A DNA stretch of 64,000 nt from the NCBI RefSeq assembly GCF_000577895.1, contig NZ_HG917868.1, positions 2,170,001-2,234,000 of the forward strand, read 5' to 3'. Origin of the DNA: Clostridium bornimense. GTDB lineage: Bacteria; Bacillota; Clostridia; Clostridiales; Clostridiaceae. Of this stretch, positions 55,365-64,000 are shown piece by piece (position 1 is the first letter of the stretch; each line of letters opens with the position of its first letter). A program made the translations under genes and the position numbers. The notes beneath the pieces were generated by a model. That model was not told where the DNA came from. It saw only the letters and a list, made by a program, of their open reading frames with translations, and made no database searches.

Positions 55365-56258
55365 CTATATATAATAAACATTTTCCTTGAATAAAACTTC
55401 ATCATCAAATTTATATTCTCTAAAATCTCTTTTTACTATATTTTTATTCCATAACTTATCTAATATCTCTTCTACCTCAATATTAAAATCTACAAAAAGA
55501 GGATCTTTTTTTATCTCTGAAGAAGATAAAAATCTATCTTGCTCCTTTATATATCCTAATAATAATCTACACATAGATTTTAAGTTTAAATCTACATAAT
55601 CCCATAAATAATCTAAACACTGATTTATACTCTTTTTAATATCTTCTTTTCCATATACAAACTTGTCTACATACATCTTAAATTCATCATCCAAATTTAT
55701 AGCCATTGTTAATGCATCTTTACTTATCATATATCCAGAATAATTTACATATAATTTAGCAAAACTCTCTAGACATTTGTTCATAGATACATTGGCAAGA
55801 TATACTGAACCATTTCCTAATTGTTTTTTGCAATTCCCCATGCTTTTTAAAAATTCTCCCAAGTACACAATATTCCATCTTTCTCTATCCAAGTCTGGAT
55901 AATATCTTCCGTCATCATATCTTTGAGTGATTTCCTTATCTTTTGAGAAAACTAATTTCGATGATGCAAAAATTCTATGAATAAATCCACCTTTTAAATC
56001 TTTTTCATGTAAATTTATAAACTTTTTTTTCCCCATTAGTTTTATGTGAACCGGAACACCTTTCTCATCCAAATGAACATTCTCAATGTCATCAGGTCCA
56101 TCTTTAGTTATAACAAACAAATCTATATCAGACTCTTCCCAGAGATCCCCAGACACCATTGAACCAAAGACCATAACACCTATAATATTTTTTTTATTTT
56201 TAAGCTTATCTATTATAGAATTATATGCTTTTTGATATTGTAATATAGTTCTTTCCAC
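55365..56258 (-). CDS. Nucleotidyltransferase domain protein
   Basis: This 297-residue protein has an N-terminal polymerase-beta-type nucleotidyltransferase fold. The motif GSMVSGDLWEESDIDLFVI gives the catalytic GS and DxD residues. The remainder is helical (about 120-290), resembling aminoglycoside-nucleotidyltransferase-like or HEPN-type regions; I cannot name a substrate. It starts at a GTG (56258) with AAGGGGGG six bases upstream. It stands alone between hflX and mocR. Confidence 0.8.
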   Translation of the reverse strand: MERTILQYQKAYNSIIDKLKNKKNIIGVMVFGSMVSGDLWEESDIDLFVITKDGPDDIENVHLDEKGVPVHIKLMGKKKFINLHEKDLKGGFIHRIFASSKLVFSKDKEITQRYDDGRYYPDLDRERWNIVYLGEFLKSMGNCKKQLGNGSVYLANVSMNKCLESFAKLYVNYSGYMISKDALTMAINLDDEFKMYVDKFVYGKEDIKKSINQCLDYLWDYVDLNLKSMCRLLLGYIKEQDRFLSSSEIKKDPLFVDFNIEVEEILDKLWNKNIVKRDFREYKFDDEVLFKENVYYI

Positions 56259-56322
56259 AACGGACCCCCCTTAAAATCAAATAAATAAAAATTCACATAA
56301 TCTTATTATAATACATATTTAA

Positions 56323-58110
56323 TCATTTTTTAATATAATTTGTTGTTTTATTAAAAACTTCCTCATCCACTGTTGCTACAATTCTTGTACCGTCTTCTAA
56401 ATATTCTTCTTCTTCAACAATAGACGTTCTATGAATGTATGAAACTGCACTAGAATCAGTATATGGAATCAAATATTCTACTTTTCTCATAGTAGATGGT
56501 ATAACTTCAGTTATTTTTTCCATAAGATTTTCTATATTAATTTCATTTTTAGCACTAATTTTTACTATAGGTAAATAATTAAATTTTTCTTCCAACTTAG
56601 AAACTTGATCTTCATCTATTATATCTATTTTATTAATAACTAATATTTGTGGCTTATCATTAGCATTTAATTCTACCAATACCTCTTCTACTGCCTTTAT
56701 TTGTTCAAAAACAGCATCAGAAGATCCATCTACAACATGAAGTAATAAATCTGAATAAGTTACTTCTTCTAAAGTAGATTTAAAAGCCGCCACTAAATCA
56801 TGCGGAAGCTTTCTTACAAATCCAACAGTATCAGTAAGAGCTGCTATCCTTCTATCCTTAAGTTCTATAGCTCTAGTAGTAACATCTAATGTAGCAAAAA
56901 GCATATTTTCTGCAAATACATTTTCTTTATTTAAAGTACTATCTTTCGCATATTTTATAGCTAATAAATTTCTTAAAGTTGACTTACCGGCATTAGTATA
57001 TCCTACTAATGATATTTTGGGCATATTAGCCTTATTTCTTTTTTCTCTTTGAACAGATCTATTTTTTCTAATCTTCTCTAATTCTTTGTTTAAATCATGT
57101 ATATTTTCTCTTATTTTTCTCTTATCTATCTCAAGCTTCTTTTCTCCCGGACCTCTAGTTCCTATACCTGCTCCAGTTCTAGACATAACTACACCTAAAC
57201 CTAAAAGTCTAGCTGATCTGTATTTTAACTGAGCTAACTCAACTTGTATTTTAGCTTCTCTTGTCTTTGCTCTTCTTGCAAATATATCTAAAATCAAAGT
57301 TGTTCTATCTATTACCTTTGCTCCGATAATAGATTCTAAGTTTTTTACTTGAGCCCCAGAAAGCTCATCATCAAATATTATAACGTTGGCATCATAAACT
57401 TGTCTTAGTAGTGATATTTCTTCAGCCTTACCACTACCTATAAATGTAGCTGCCTCTATTTTACTTTTCTTTTGTAATACCTTATAAACTACTGTAACAT
57501 TACAAGCAAAAGCAAGTTCTTCTAATTCATCTAGCATTTCTTCACTATCTGTTGATACTAATATGGCCTTTTCCTCTTCAACTTCTTTTATCTCACTAGA
57601 TTTCAACGTTTCTTCAATATAATGTACTTTGTCTAAATAATCAAATCTTAAAATTTCTTCTATTGTATTATTATACTTTTTCTCTACAACTAAATTATTC
57701 TCATAAACACCACAAAATCCTAAGGAAATATCCTTAGCTTTTCCATCTTTAACACCAATAGCTGCCATTACATCTAGCTTCAACTTAAGTAATGCAGAAA
57801 TATCTATAACAGATAAATGTGAATTACCGCTTGGATGAGTATGAACAACTCTAACACCACTAAGTGATTTTTCTTTTATATCTATAACTGGAAGTTCAAC
57901 ACTTTCAGCATTTCCCACTGATATACCTAAAATATCGCCTTTTCTATTAATAGAAATAGATACTTCTCTATTTATTAATTCTGTTATTTTACACATAACA
58001 CTTATAATTTCTTCTGTAATAAATTCTTTCTTAGGAACTTTTATGTTATATAATTCTTCTAATTCATTAATATAGGAATTTTTAATTCCTTCTAGATTTC
58101 CATATATCAT
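56323..58110 (-). CDS. hflX: GTPase HflX with N-terminal JAMM-like extension
   Basis: This 595-residue protein is about 170 residues longer than common HflX. The C-terminal part has the HflX domain (FIGSGKAEEI, RTGAGIGTRGPGEKKLEID) and the GTPase motifs GYTNAGKST, DTVGFVRKLP and NKID. HflX rescues stalled ribosomes. The N-terminal 160 residues contain HTHPSGNSHLSVID, a JAMM/MPN-type metal motif (H90, H92, S100, D103). The ATG at 58110 has AGGAGGTG upstream. The HflX call is firm; the peptidase-like domain is inferred. Confidence 0.93.
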   Translation of the reverse strand: MIYGNLEGIKNSYINELEELYNIKVPKKEFITEEIISVMCKITELINREVSISINRKGDILGISVGNAESVELPVIDIKEKSLSGVRVVHTHPSGNSHLSVIDISALLKLKLDVMAAIGVKDGKAKDISLGFCGVYENNLVVEKKYNNTIEEILRFDYLDKVHYIEETLKSSEIKEVEEEKAILVSTDSEEMLDELEELAFACNVTVVYKVLQKKSKIEAATFIGSGKAEEISLLRQVYDANVIIFDDELSGAQVKNLESIIGAKVIDRTTLILDIFARRAKTREAKIQVELAQLKYRSARLLGLGVVMSRTGAGIGTRGPGEKKLEIDKRKIRENIHDLNKELEKIRKNRSVQREKRNKANMPKISLVGYTNAGKSTLRNLLAIKYAKDSTLNKENVFAENMLFATLDVTTRAIELKDRRIAALTDTVGFVRKLPHDLVAAFKSTLEEVTYSDLLLHVVDGSSDAVFEQIKAVEEVLVELNANDKPQILVINKIDIIDEDQVSKLEEKFNYLPIVKISAKNEINIENLMEKITEVIPSTMRKVEYLIPYTDSSAVSYIHRTSIVEEEEYLEDGTRIVATVDEEVFNKTTNYIKK

Positions 58111-58337
58111 AAGAAATTCACCTCCTATAAGGTAGTTTTAACATTTTAAATATAATTCTATACTATAAGAATACTATTGTAAATAAATGAATTTCTTTAA
58201 AAAGATTAAATCATTTATAATATTAAAAACAGTTATATTTTACGAAATTTTATAGTAAAATTATGTAATTAAATTTTGAAATTTTACTAATTTCTACTAG
58301 TGCATTCTCAAGATATGTTTTTATAATTTTAGAAATA

Positions 58338-58346
58338 TGATATAAT
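58338..58346 (+). promoter_or_regulatory. Extended -10 promoter of the penicillin-binding protein gene
   Basis: TGATATAAT at 58338-58346 is an extended -10 box 34 bp before the start codon. No good -35 box is seen at standard spacing. The rest of 58111-58337 is AT-rich with nothing recognised. Confidence 0.55.
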
Positions 58347-58379
58347 TTCTTTATATTGTTCTTTTGAGGAGGATAAATA

Positions 58380-60956
58380 ATGAGCAAAAGTGAAAAAAAT
58401 ACTGATAAATCAAAAAAGAACGTATCGACAAAACCTAACAAAAAAAACGATACAAAATCGAATAAAAATACAAATGCAAAAAACTCAACTGTAAAAAATG
58501 CATCTAAAAATAGCAATACAGGTAAATCAACTTCTAAGTCTACATCAAAAAAGAGTAGTCCTAAGAAATCAAATAAATTCATTACCTTCTTAAAAATTGC
58601 TCTTATATCAATATTTATTATTGGTTCAATTAGCGCAATAACATTTTCATTATATGCTAGTTCAATAATAAGTTCTGCTGCTCCTCTAAATGTTGATGAA
58701 ATTGTAACTATTGGAGAACCATCAACTTATTATTCTGATAATAATACTGAAATAGGTAGTGTAGCTACCATGACAAAAACAAAATTGGTAGCTTATGATG
58801 ATATGCCTCAAAATCTTATAGATGCCATTATTTCAATTGAAGATGAACGTTTTAATAAACATAATGGTATTGACATAAAGAGATTAGCAGGTGCTGCTGT
58901 TAACAACCTTAAAGCAAAATTAACAGGTAGTGGTGGTAGACAAGGTGGATCTACTCTTACACAACAGCTTATAAAGAATAAATTATTTATGGATGATGCA
59001 TTAAATAATAGAAATGAAATTACAAGAAAAGTTTTAGAAATATATTATTCTATTAAACTAGAAGATACATTAAGCAAAGATGAAATTCTTGAAGCTTACT
59101 TAAATACAGTAAATTTTGGAGGCCAAAATGTAGGGGTTGGTATTGCCGCTGAAAGTTATTTTACAAAAGAAGTAAAAGACCTTTCATTATTAGAATGTGC
59201 TTTTCTAGCAGGTATGCCACAAAGTCCTGGTTCAAATTATCCATTTAATGAAGGCTTTGAAGATATGGCTATCAATGATAGACCTTATATACAAAGAACT
59301 AAATTAGTTCTTATGAAAATGAAAGAACTTAATAAGATAAGTGAAGAAGAATATAATACTGCAATGAATCAATTAACTACTGAAGGTGTTCCTTTTAATC
59401 AAAGCGCTAGTACAAGTAATAATAGACAACAATATGAGTTTTTCATTCGTCCTGTTGAAGAACAAGTAAAAAATGACTTAAAGAAAAAATATGACTATGA
59501 TGATGATTATATAGAAAATCTTTTAACTACTGGTTCTCTAGAAATATATACAACTATGGATAAGGATTTACAAGACTATGCACAAGATATAGTTGATAAT
59601 CCTAGTAGCTATTCTCCTCTTAGAGGTATAGACTTCTATGTAGATGATAATGGTATCTCCCAACCTCAAATTGGTGGTAGCATTGTAGATTATACAACTG
59701 GAGAAGTAAAAGTTATTATTGGTGGAAGAAATATAGAAGATATGCCACCTTTAAGTATTAATAGGGCTATGACAAATATGCAAACAGGTTCTTCTGCTAA
59801 ACCACTAACAGGATATGCTCCTGCTATAGAAGAAGGAATTATAACTGCTGGTTCAACACTAAAAGATACTTCTCTAACTAACGAGGAATTAAAATCTACT
59901 GGATATTCAGAAACTCCTGCGAACTGGTATACAAAGAGCAAGGGGGATTATGGTCAATTAACAGTAAGGCAGGCAATTAGAACATCTTCCAACTTAACTG
60001 TCATAAGGGCTGTAAATGAACTAGGTGTTGAAAAATCATTTGAATACGGTCAAAAACTTGGTCTTGGTTTAAGTGAAAGTGATAAAGGAGTCGCTGCATT
60101 AGCTCTAGGTGAACAAACATATGGTACTACACCATTAAAAATGGCTGCTGCATTTGGTACTTTTGGAAATCAAGGTATGTATACAGAACCAAGATTATAC
60201 ACAAAGGTAGTAGATAGAAATGGAGCTACTATATTAGAATCCACAACTACTTCACATAAAGTATTTTCACCTGAAACTGCTTTTATAACTTATGACTTAC
60301 TAAAGGCACCATTAACTTCTGGAGGTAAAGTTACTCCTACTGGTACAGCAGCAAACTTCAGAAATGATTTAAATCTTGCTGGTAAAACTGGTACTTCTGA
60401 AAGTTCTAAGGTACTTACTTTTGCTGGATTAAGTCCTTATTATAGTGGATCATTATTCTTATATTATGATGATCAAAGTGGAAACAACTTTAATAGTGCT
60501 AGTTCAAGTTCAATCTCCAATGCTTGGGGACTTATAATGGAAAAAGCTCATGAAAACTTACCTGGAAAATCAATAGCTCAACCTTCAAATATAGTTTCAG
60601 CGTATATTTGTGAAGAAAGTGGATTATTGGCAAGTAAAAACTGTAGCTACGGATATACCGAATATTTTGTAAAAGGAACACAACCAACAAAATATTGTAC
60701 TTCACATAAAACAAAAGTTGAAGAAACAAATAAAGATAAAAACAACAATAAAACTAATACTAATACTACTGATAAAACTGATACTGATAAAACCGATACT
60801 GATAAAACTGATACTGATAAAACTGATACTGGTACCACTGACACTACTAATGGTAGTACTGATACCACTGATACTACTGATAACTCTAACGGTTCTACTA
60901 ATACCAGTGGTGGCACTTCAAATACCACTGATACTAGTCAACAAACTACAAACTAA
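58380..60956 (+). CDS. Class A penicillin-binding protein (PBP1a type)
   Basis: This 858-residue bifunctional peptidoglycan synthase has a long Lys/Ser/Asn-rich cytoplasmic tail (1-66), one membrane segment (about 67-91) and a GT51 glycosyltransferase domain (EDERF with E154; GGSTLTQQLIKN). The transpeptidase domain has the motifs SSAK (S471, K474), SSN (536-538) and KTG (669-671). A C-terminal low-complexity tail of Thr/Asp/Lys repeats follows, encoded partly by four 15-bp DNA repeats. GAGGAGG precedes the ATG. It is the only plus-strand gene in the right half. Confidence 0.95.
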   Translation: MSKSEKNTDKSKKNVSTKPNKKNDTKSNKNTNAKNSTVKNASKNSNTGKSTSKSTSKKSSPKKSNKFITFLKIALISIFIIGSISAITFSLYASSIISSAAPLNVDEIVTIGEPSTYYSDNNTEIGSVATMTKTKLVAYDDMPQNLIDAIISIEDERFNKHNGIDIKRLAGAAVNNLKAKLTGSGGRQGGSTLTQQLIKNKLFMDDALNNRNEITRKVLEIYYSIKLEDTLSKDEILEAYLNTVNFGGQNVGVGIAAESYFTKEVKDLSLLECAFLAGMPQSPGSNYPFNEGFEDMAINDRPYIQRTKLVLMKMKELNKISEEEYNTAMNQLTTEGVPFNQSASTSNNRQQYEFFIRPVEEQVKNDLKKKYDYDDDYIENLLTTGSLEIYTTMDKDLQDYAQDIVDNPSSYSPLRGIDFYVDDNGISQPQIGGSIVDYTTGEVKVIIGGRNIEDMPPLSINRAMTNMQTGSSAKPLTGYAPAIEEGIITAGSTLKDTSLTNEELKSTGYSETPANWYTKSKGDYGQLTVRQAIRTSSNLTVIRAVNELGVEKSFEYGQKLGLGLSESDKGVAALALGEQTYGTTPLKMAAAFGTFGNQGMYTEPRLYTKVVDRNGATILESTTTSHKVFSPETAFITYDLLKAPLTSGGKVTPTGTAANFRNDLNLAGKTGTSESSKVLTFAGLSPYYSGSLFLYYDDQSGNNFNSASSSSISNAWGLIMEKAHENLPGKSIAQPSNIVSAYICEESGLLASKNCSYGYTEYFVKGTQPTKYCTSHKTKVEETNKDKNNNKTNTNTTDKTDTDKTDTDKTDTDKTDTGTTDTTNGSTDTTDTTDNSNGSTNTSGGTSNTTDTSQQTTN
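60771..60830 (+). repeat. Tandem 15-bp repeat inside the penicillin-binding protein gene
   Basis: Four near-identical copies of a 15-bp unit (GATAAAACTGATACT with one T-to-C change) encode DKTDT repeats in the extracellular tail. Fifteen is a multiple of three, so slippage would lengthen or shorten the tail without a frameshift. Confidence 0.85.
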
Positions 60957-60957
60957 T

Positions 60958-61004
60958 TAAAAAAGTGTTGCAGAGTAGCTAAGCTATTCTACAACACTTT
61001 TTTA
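60958..61004. terminator. Bidirectional terminator between the penicillin-binding protein gene and spoVAE
   Basis: AAAAAAGTGTTG...CAACACTTTTTT forms a long stem (with AGAGTAGC/GCTATTCT inside and a two-base loop), and T runs follow on both strands. One arm overlaps the last codons and stop of the convergent spoVAE-type gene. Confidence 0.9.
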
Positions 61005-61549
61005 CTTCTATCTAATATATACTTTAATGCTTTCATAAGTACTGGTGATCCTAATGAAATATCATCTTTTCCGTGCATCTTTCCTACATCTCCAATACCA
61101 ACTATAATTGGTCTAACTTTAAATTGTTCTATAACATTTATAGTATCACCATAAAAATTCTTATCTTTTTGTTCGTTACCGTATTTATCAACAGCCTTAT
61201 CACTAATTTTTAAGTTTTTTGTTACAGATATATCTACCTCTATTGGTGAGCCACTAAAGGTATTTGATGCAACTGCAACTATTCCTAACACCTCTATATC
61301 TCCACTTAATAATAGGTGAATAAGATTTTCCTCTCCTCTTCCATAGTCTCTAGAACCTTTATCATCTACCATTACAAGTACAGGTTCCAAAGGTGCTTCT
61401 TTTATATAACTTATCAAAGTATCACTATCTATATTAGAGGGATTCCCTGCTGATAAAGAAATACATCTACCTCCGATTTCTCTTGCACAATACTCAACAG
61501 AACGTCTTGCTACATTATCTCCATCGGTTATAATAATTACCTTCTTCAT
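60989..61549 (-). CDS. Stage V sporulation protein AE (soluble SpoVAEb type)
   Basis: This 186-residue soluble protein opens MKKVIIITDGDNVARRSVEY and contains VDDKGSRDYGRGEENL and GDVGKMHGKDDI, matching the second protein annotated as SpoVAE in Clostridia. It belongs to the spoVA cluster for dipicolinic acid uptake by the forespore; its precise role is unclear. An ATG at 61573 overlaps the upstream gene. Neither start has a good ribosome binding site, and 61549 fits the family N terminus. Its end is embedded in the terminator hairpin. Confidence 0.85.
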   Translation of the reverse strand: MKKVIIITDGDNVARRSVEYCAREIGGRCISLSAGNPSNIDSDTLISYIKEAPLEPVLVMVDDKGSRDYGRGEENLIHLLLSGDIEVLGIVAVASNTFSGSPIEVDISVTKNLKISDKAVDKYGNEQKDKNFYGDTINVIEQFKVRPIIVGIGDVGKMHGKDDISLGSPVLMKALKYILDRSKKVL

Positions 61550-61553
61550 AAAA

Positions 61554-61910
61554 TTACTGCTTTGTTTTAGCATTAAAAATCAATGCCATAAGATAACCAA
61601 ATACTATAGCAGCTGTTATTCCTCCTGCTGTTCCGGTTATTCCACCTGTAAAAGCTCCAATCAATCCGTTTTCATTTACAGCTTTTATAGCGGATTTTGC
61701 TAGTGAATAACCAAACCCAGGTAGTGGAATTGTAGCTCCTGCTCCTCCAATATCAATAATATAATCGTATATATTTAATGCACCTAAAAATACTCCTGCT
61801 GTTACAAATACAACAAGAATTACCCCAGGAGTCAAATTTGCCACGTCCATTAATATTTGACCTATTACGCAAATAAGTCCTCCTATTATAAAAGCCCATA
61901 AATATTCCAT
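61554..61910 (-). CDS. spoVAE: Stage V sporulation protein AE (membrane subunit)
   Basis: This 118-residue protein has three or four membrane segments and the motif GGAGATIPLPGFGYSLAKSA shared with SpoVAC. It is part of the SpoVA channel that moves dipicolinic acid across the inner membrane of the spore. The frame can begin three codons earlier. GGAGTGAT, which includes the spoVAD stop codon, places the start at the ATG 61910. It is translationally coupled to spoVAD. Confidence 0.92.
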   Translation of the reverse strand: MEYLWAFIIGGLICVIGQILMDVANLTPGVILVVFVTAGVFLGALNIYDYIIDIGGAGATIPLPGFGYSLAKSAIKAVNENGLIGAFTGGITGTAGGITAAIVFGYLMALIFNAKTKQ

Positions 61911-61915
61911 CTTTA

Positions 61916-62929
61916 TCACTCCATTTCTAAAGCAACTGCATGAGCTATTCCAGGTATTGATTCACCTTGTAAACTAGATGTAGTACTCATAAGTGCTCCT
62001 GTTGACATAAGTAATACTTTCTTAAATTTCTTTTTAAGCATTTCTTTATATATATATCCGCAATCAACTACAGCTGAACATCCACATCCACTACCTCCAG
62101 CACAAACAGTATTATCCTTAATAAAAATCTGATCTCCACAATCAATATAGTTTTTAGATATATCATATCCATATTCCTTCATAAGTTTTACCATTAAATC
62201 TCCACCTACAGAACCTAAATCTCCTGTAGCAATTAAATCATAATCACTAGGATTTTTACCTGTATCCTCAAAGTGAGCCTTTAACGTATCTACTGCTGCT
62301 GGAACCATAGCTGCTCCCATATTATTAACATCTGTTATATCATAATCTTTTACTTTCCCAGTAGTAATAAAAGTAACTACAGGCTTTCCTTTAGTTTTTT
62401 TATTACTAACTAACATGGCCCCAGATCCTGTTACTGTCCACTGAGAAGTAACCTTTCTTTGAGCTCCATATTCTAGCGGAAATCTAAATTGTCTTTCTGA
62501 TGAAGAAAAATGAGATGATGTTGTAGCAATAGCATTAACAGCAAAACCCGCCTCTACCATTAAACTTGCTAAAGATAAAGATTCCGTCATTGTAGAGCAT
62601 GCCCCATATAAACCGAAAAAGGGAATATCTATGTCTCTTATGGCAAAATGTGATGCTGTAAGCTGATTTAATAAATCACCACCAAAAATATAATTTACTT
62701 CTTTATCTTCTAATTGAGCTTTACTTATTGTTTCTACAATAGCTCTATTCATCATAGAAGATTCAGCTTTTTCAAAGCTATCTTGCCCATTAGTATCATC
62801 AGTTAAAATTATGTCAAAATACTCTGATAATGGACCGGCACCTTCCTTAGGTCCTACAACAGATGTTGTAAATTCTATAGAAGGCTTCAAATCCATTTGT
62901 ATAGTTTGATTTCCTATTCTTTTTCCCAT
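61916..62929 (-). CDS. spoVAD: Stage V sporulation protein AD
   Basis: This 337-residue protein has a thiolase/KAS III-like fold (GACSTMTESLSLASLMVEAG, CGGSGCGCSAVVDCGYIYKE). SpoVAD is the subunit that binds dipicolinic acid at the spore inner membrane. The ATG at 62929 has GGAGG upstream and follows spoVAC by three bases. Order spoVAC-spoVAD-spoVAE is the conserved clostridial minimum of the spoVA operon. Confidence 0.95.
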   Translation of the reverse strand: MGKRIGNQTIQMDLKPSIEFTTSVVGPKEGAGPLSEYFDIILTDDTNGQDSFEKAESSMMNRAIVETISKAQLEDKEVNYIFGGDLLNQLTASHFAIRDIDIPFFGLYGACSTMTESLSLASLMVEAGFAVNAIATTSSHFSSSERQFRFPLEYGAQRKVTSQWTVTGSGAMLVSNKKTKGKPVVTFITTGKVKDYDITDVNNMGAAMVPAAVDTLKAHFEDTGKNPSDYDLIATGDLGSVGGDLMVKLMKEYGYDISKNYIDCGDQIFIKDNTVCAGGSGCGCSAVVDCGYIYKEMLKKKFKKVLLMSTGALMSTTSSLQGESIPGIAHAVALEME

Positions 62930-62932
62930 TCT

Positions 62933-63385
62933 TTAGCCTCCAATAAAGTAATAAATTATTCCTACTATTACTGATGCACTTATTCCATAAACTAAAACAG
63001 GACCAGCAATGGTAAACATTTTAGCTGCTACACCAAATACATATCCTTCTTTTTTAAATTCTATAGCTGGAGAAACTATAGCATTGGCGAACCCTGTTAT
63101 AGGAACTACAGTACCTGCACCTCCAAAAGTTGCAATTTTATCGTATATTCCTATTCCAGTAAGAAGTGCACCTAAAAATACCATAACCATAGGTGTAATA
63201 CTGGCTATATCCTCAGTAGAAAACTTTAGATACTCTAAAAAATTCATAATCCCTTGAGCAATAACACAAATAATTCCTCCAACTATAAAAGCAAATATAC
63301 AATTTTTAAGTAAATGTGGCTTTGGTTTATCACTTTCGCTCAAATCCTTAAAAACCTGTTTTATTTGCTCCTCTTTAGCCTTCAT
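62933..63385 (-). CDS. spoVAC: Stage V sporulation protein AC
   Basis: This 150-residue membrane protein has about four segments and the motif GGAGTVVPITGFANAIVSPA. SpoVAC is considered the mechanosensitive channel subunit for dipicolinic acid release during germination. AGGAGGTGAT lies before the ATG at 63385. It follows sigF but is separated from it by a terminator, so a forespore-specific promoter between 63386 and 63460 is expected. Confidence 0.95.
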   Translation of the reverse strand: MKAKEEQIKQVFKDLSESDKPKPHLLKNCIFAFIVGGIICVIAQGIMNFLEYLKFSTEDIASITPMVMVFLGALLTGIGIYDKIATFGGAGTVVPITGFANAIVSPAIEFKKEGYVFGVAAKMFTIAGPVLVYGISASVIVGIIYYFIGG

Positions 63386-63463
63386 AAAATCACCTCCTAT
63401 TTTAGTATTTTCAAAAGAACATTTTTAATACACAGTTTTTCTTATCCACAATATCACTGATAC

Positions 63464-63515
63464 AAAAAAAGAGACCATCGCATTAACAAATAATAATTTG
63501 TTAGCGAGGACTCTT
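63464..63515 (-). terminator. Intrinsic terminator of sigF
   Basis: On the minus strand AAGAGTCCTCGCTAACAAAT pairs with the following arm (a few mismatches) around TATT and runs into seven T. It lies about 50 bp beyond the sigF stop. The gap to the sigF end holds CAGTGCACAG, another fragment of the intergenic repeat's end. Confidence 0.8.
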
Positions 63516-63562
63516 CCAGTGCACAGTTCACAGTATATGTTGGTATAGTTCTTTATTCCATA

Positions 63563-64000
63563 TCATTTCTTTTTCTTCTTTTTTTCTTTATAAACTTCTT
63601 CATCAAAATCATCTCTCATAATTTTAAGGACCTTTTTTTCTATTCTTGATACTTGAACTTGACTTATTCCAAGTAATTTTGCTACTTCACTTTGAGTTCT
63701 ATCTTTAAAATATCTTAGTATTATTATCTGTCTTGATTTCTCATCAAGATTTCTAAGTGCTTCTTTTAATGCTATTTTATCTGTTAGTTCCTCATCTTCT
63801 GAACCACTTTCACTTAATTTATCTATAAGTAACACAGGAGAACCATCATCATGATGAATTACGTCATATAAATAATTGATATTATTCATTGATTCTGTAG
63901 CCATAATAACTTCATCCACTTCTATATCGCATCTTTCTGCTATTTCTTCAATTGTAGGATCTCTTTTTAGTTCTTTCACTAACTCTTCTCTAGAAAAGTG
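63563..64000 (-). CDS. sigF: Sporulation sigma factor SigF (partial)
   Basis: The C-terminal part of a sigma-70 family factor enters from the right edge. Region 3 (RDPTIEEIAERCDIEVDEVI) and region 4 (RNLDEKSRQIIILRYFKDRT, KLLGISQVQVSRIEKKVL) are visible. The position directly before spoVAC is that of sigF (spoIIAC) in Clostridium, and the helix-turn-helix SQVQVSRIEKK fits SigF/SigG/SigB-type factors. A lysine-rich tail ends the protein. An internal GTG at 63979 is not the start, as the frame continues to the edge. Confidence 0.88.
   Translation of the reverse strand, partial: HFSREELVKELKRDPTIEEIAERCDIEVDEVIMATESMNNINYLYDVIHHDDGSPVLLIDKLSESGSEDEELTDKIALKEALRNLDEKSRQIIILRYFKDRTQSEVAKLLGISQVQVSRIEKKVLKIMRDDFDEEVYKEKKKKKK

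Noticed and set aside
58250-58582. 110-residue minus-strand frame opposite the penicillin-binding protein start
   Set aside because: It is the antisense of the Lys/Ser-rich tail, giving a Phe/Leu/Asp-rich peptide, with no ribosome binding site.
60647-60928. Minus-strand Val/Ser/Leu-rich frame
   Set aside because: It is the antisense of the Thr/Asp repeat tail of the penicillin-binding protein.
63403-63432. SigG-like promoter upstream of spoVAC (TGTATT, 17 bases, AATACTA)
   Set aside because: The boxes fit loosely, but the transcript would begin within the spoVAC ribosome binding site, so the placement is doubtful.

Overview
The window is AT-rich chromosomal DNA from an anaerobic, spore-forming, sugar-fermenting Firmicute. 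It most likely comes from Clostridium sensu stricto. Supporting genes are pyruvate formate-lyase and its activase, the SCIFF ranthipeptide with its radical SAM maturase beside secDF, AddAB, sigF followed by spoVAC-spoVAD-spoVAE, and a maltose ABC transport operon. Fifty of the 53 genes I call are on the minus strand. Only the two-gene threonine/serine exporter (15.5-16.8 kb) and a class A penicillin-binding protein (58.4-61.0 kb) are on the plus strand. No rRNA, tRNA, CRISPR array or complete insertion sequence was seen.

Layout: 1-1.8 kb, partial rarA and a BI-1 family membrane protein. 2.3-5.4 kb, pflB-pflA behind a promoter that overlaps a Rex-like operator. 6-14 kb, addB-addA-yhaM. 14-18.6 kb, glyA, the exporter pair, a CNNM/HlyC protein and an orphan. 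19.2-27.4 kb, a maltose/maltodextrin unit (malK, CdaR-like regulator, malE, malF, malG, LacI-type regulator, malQ) with two cre-like sites upstream. 27.6-37 kb, one long operon: degenerate recJ, apt, relA, dtd, a metallo-hydrolase, hemZ, hisS, aspS. 37.5-46.5 kb, ruvA-ruvB-queA-tgt-yajC, a TIGR04086-like membrane protein, the SCIFF peptide and its maturase, secD-secF. 46.9-50.2 kb, an orphan membrane protein, a thioredoxin-like protein, yebC and yigZ. 50.3-58.1 kb, an ABC exporter pair, a HEAT-repeat protein overlapping a MocR regulator, a nucleotidyltransferase and hflX. 58.4-64 kb, the penicillin-binding protein and the spoVA/sigF sporulation cluster.

Three signals stand out. (1) A modular intergenic repeat of about 210-450 bp occurs seven times, plus fragments. 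It is built from three short palindromes whose two arms change together between copies, two linear modules, and ends rich in GGCACAG/CTGTGCC or CAGTGCAC. The copies lie between operons and in places supply or touch the stop codon of the neighbouring gene. (2) The last 41 bp of yebC are duplicated 1.18 kb downstream and bracket a short region. That region holds an integrase-like N-terminal remnant just beyond yebC and a thioredoxin-like gene, as expected for the relic of an integrative element. (3) The recJ locus has shrunk to a DHH domain that lacks three of the six expected metal ligands.

Functional assignments rest on recognition of family motifs by eye. No database search was run.
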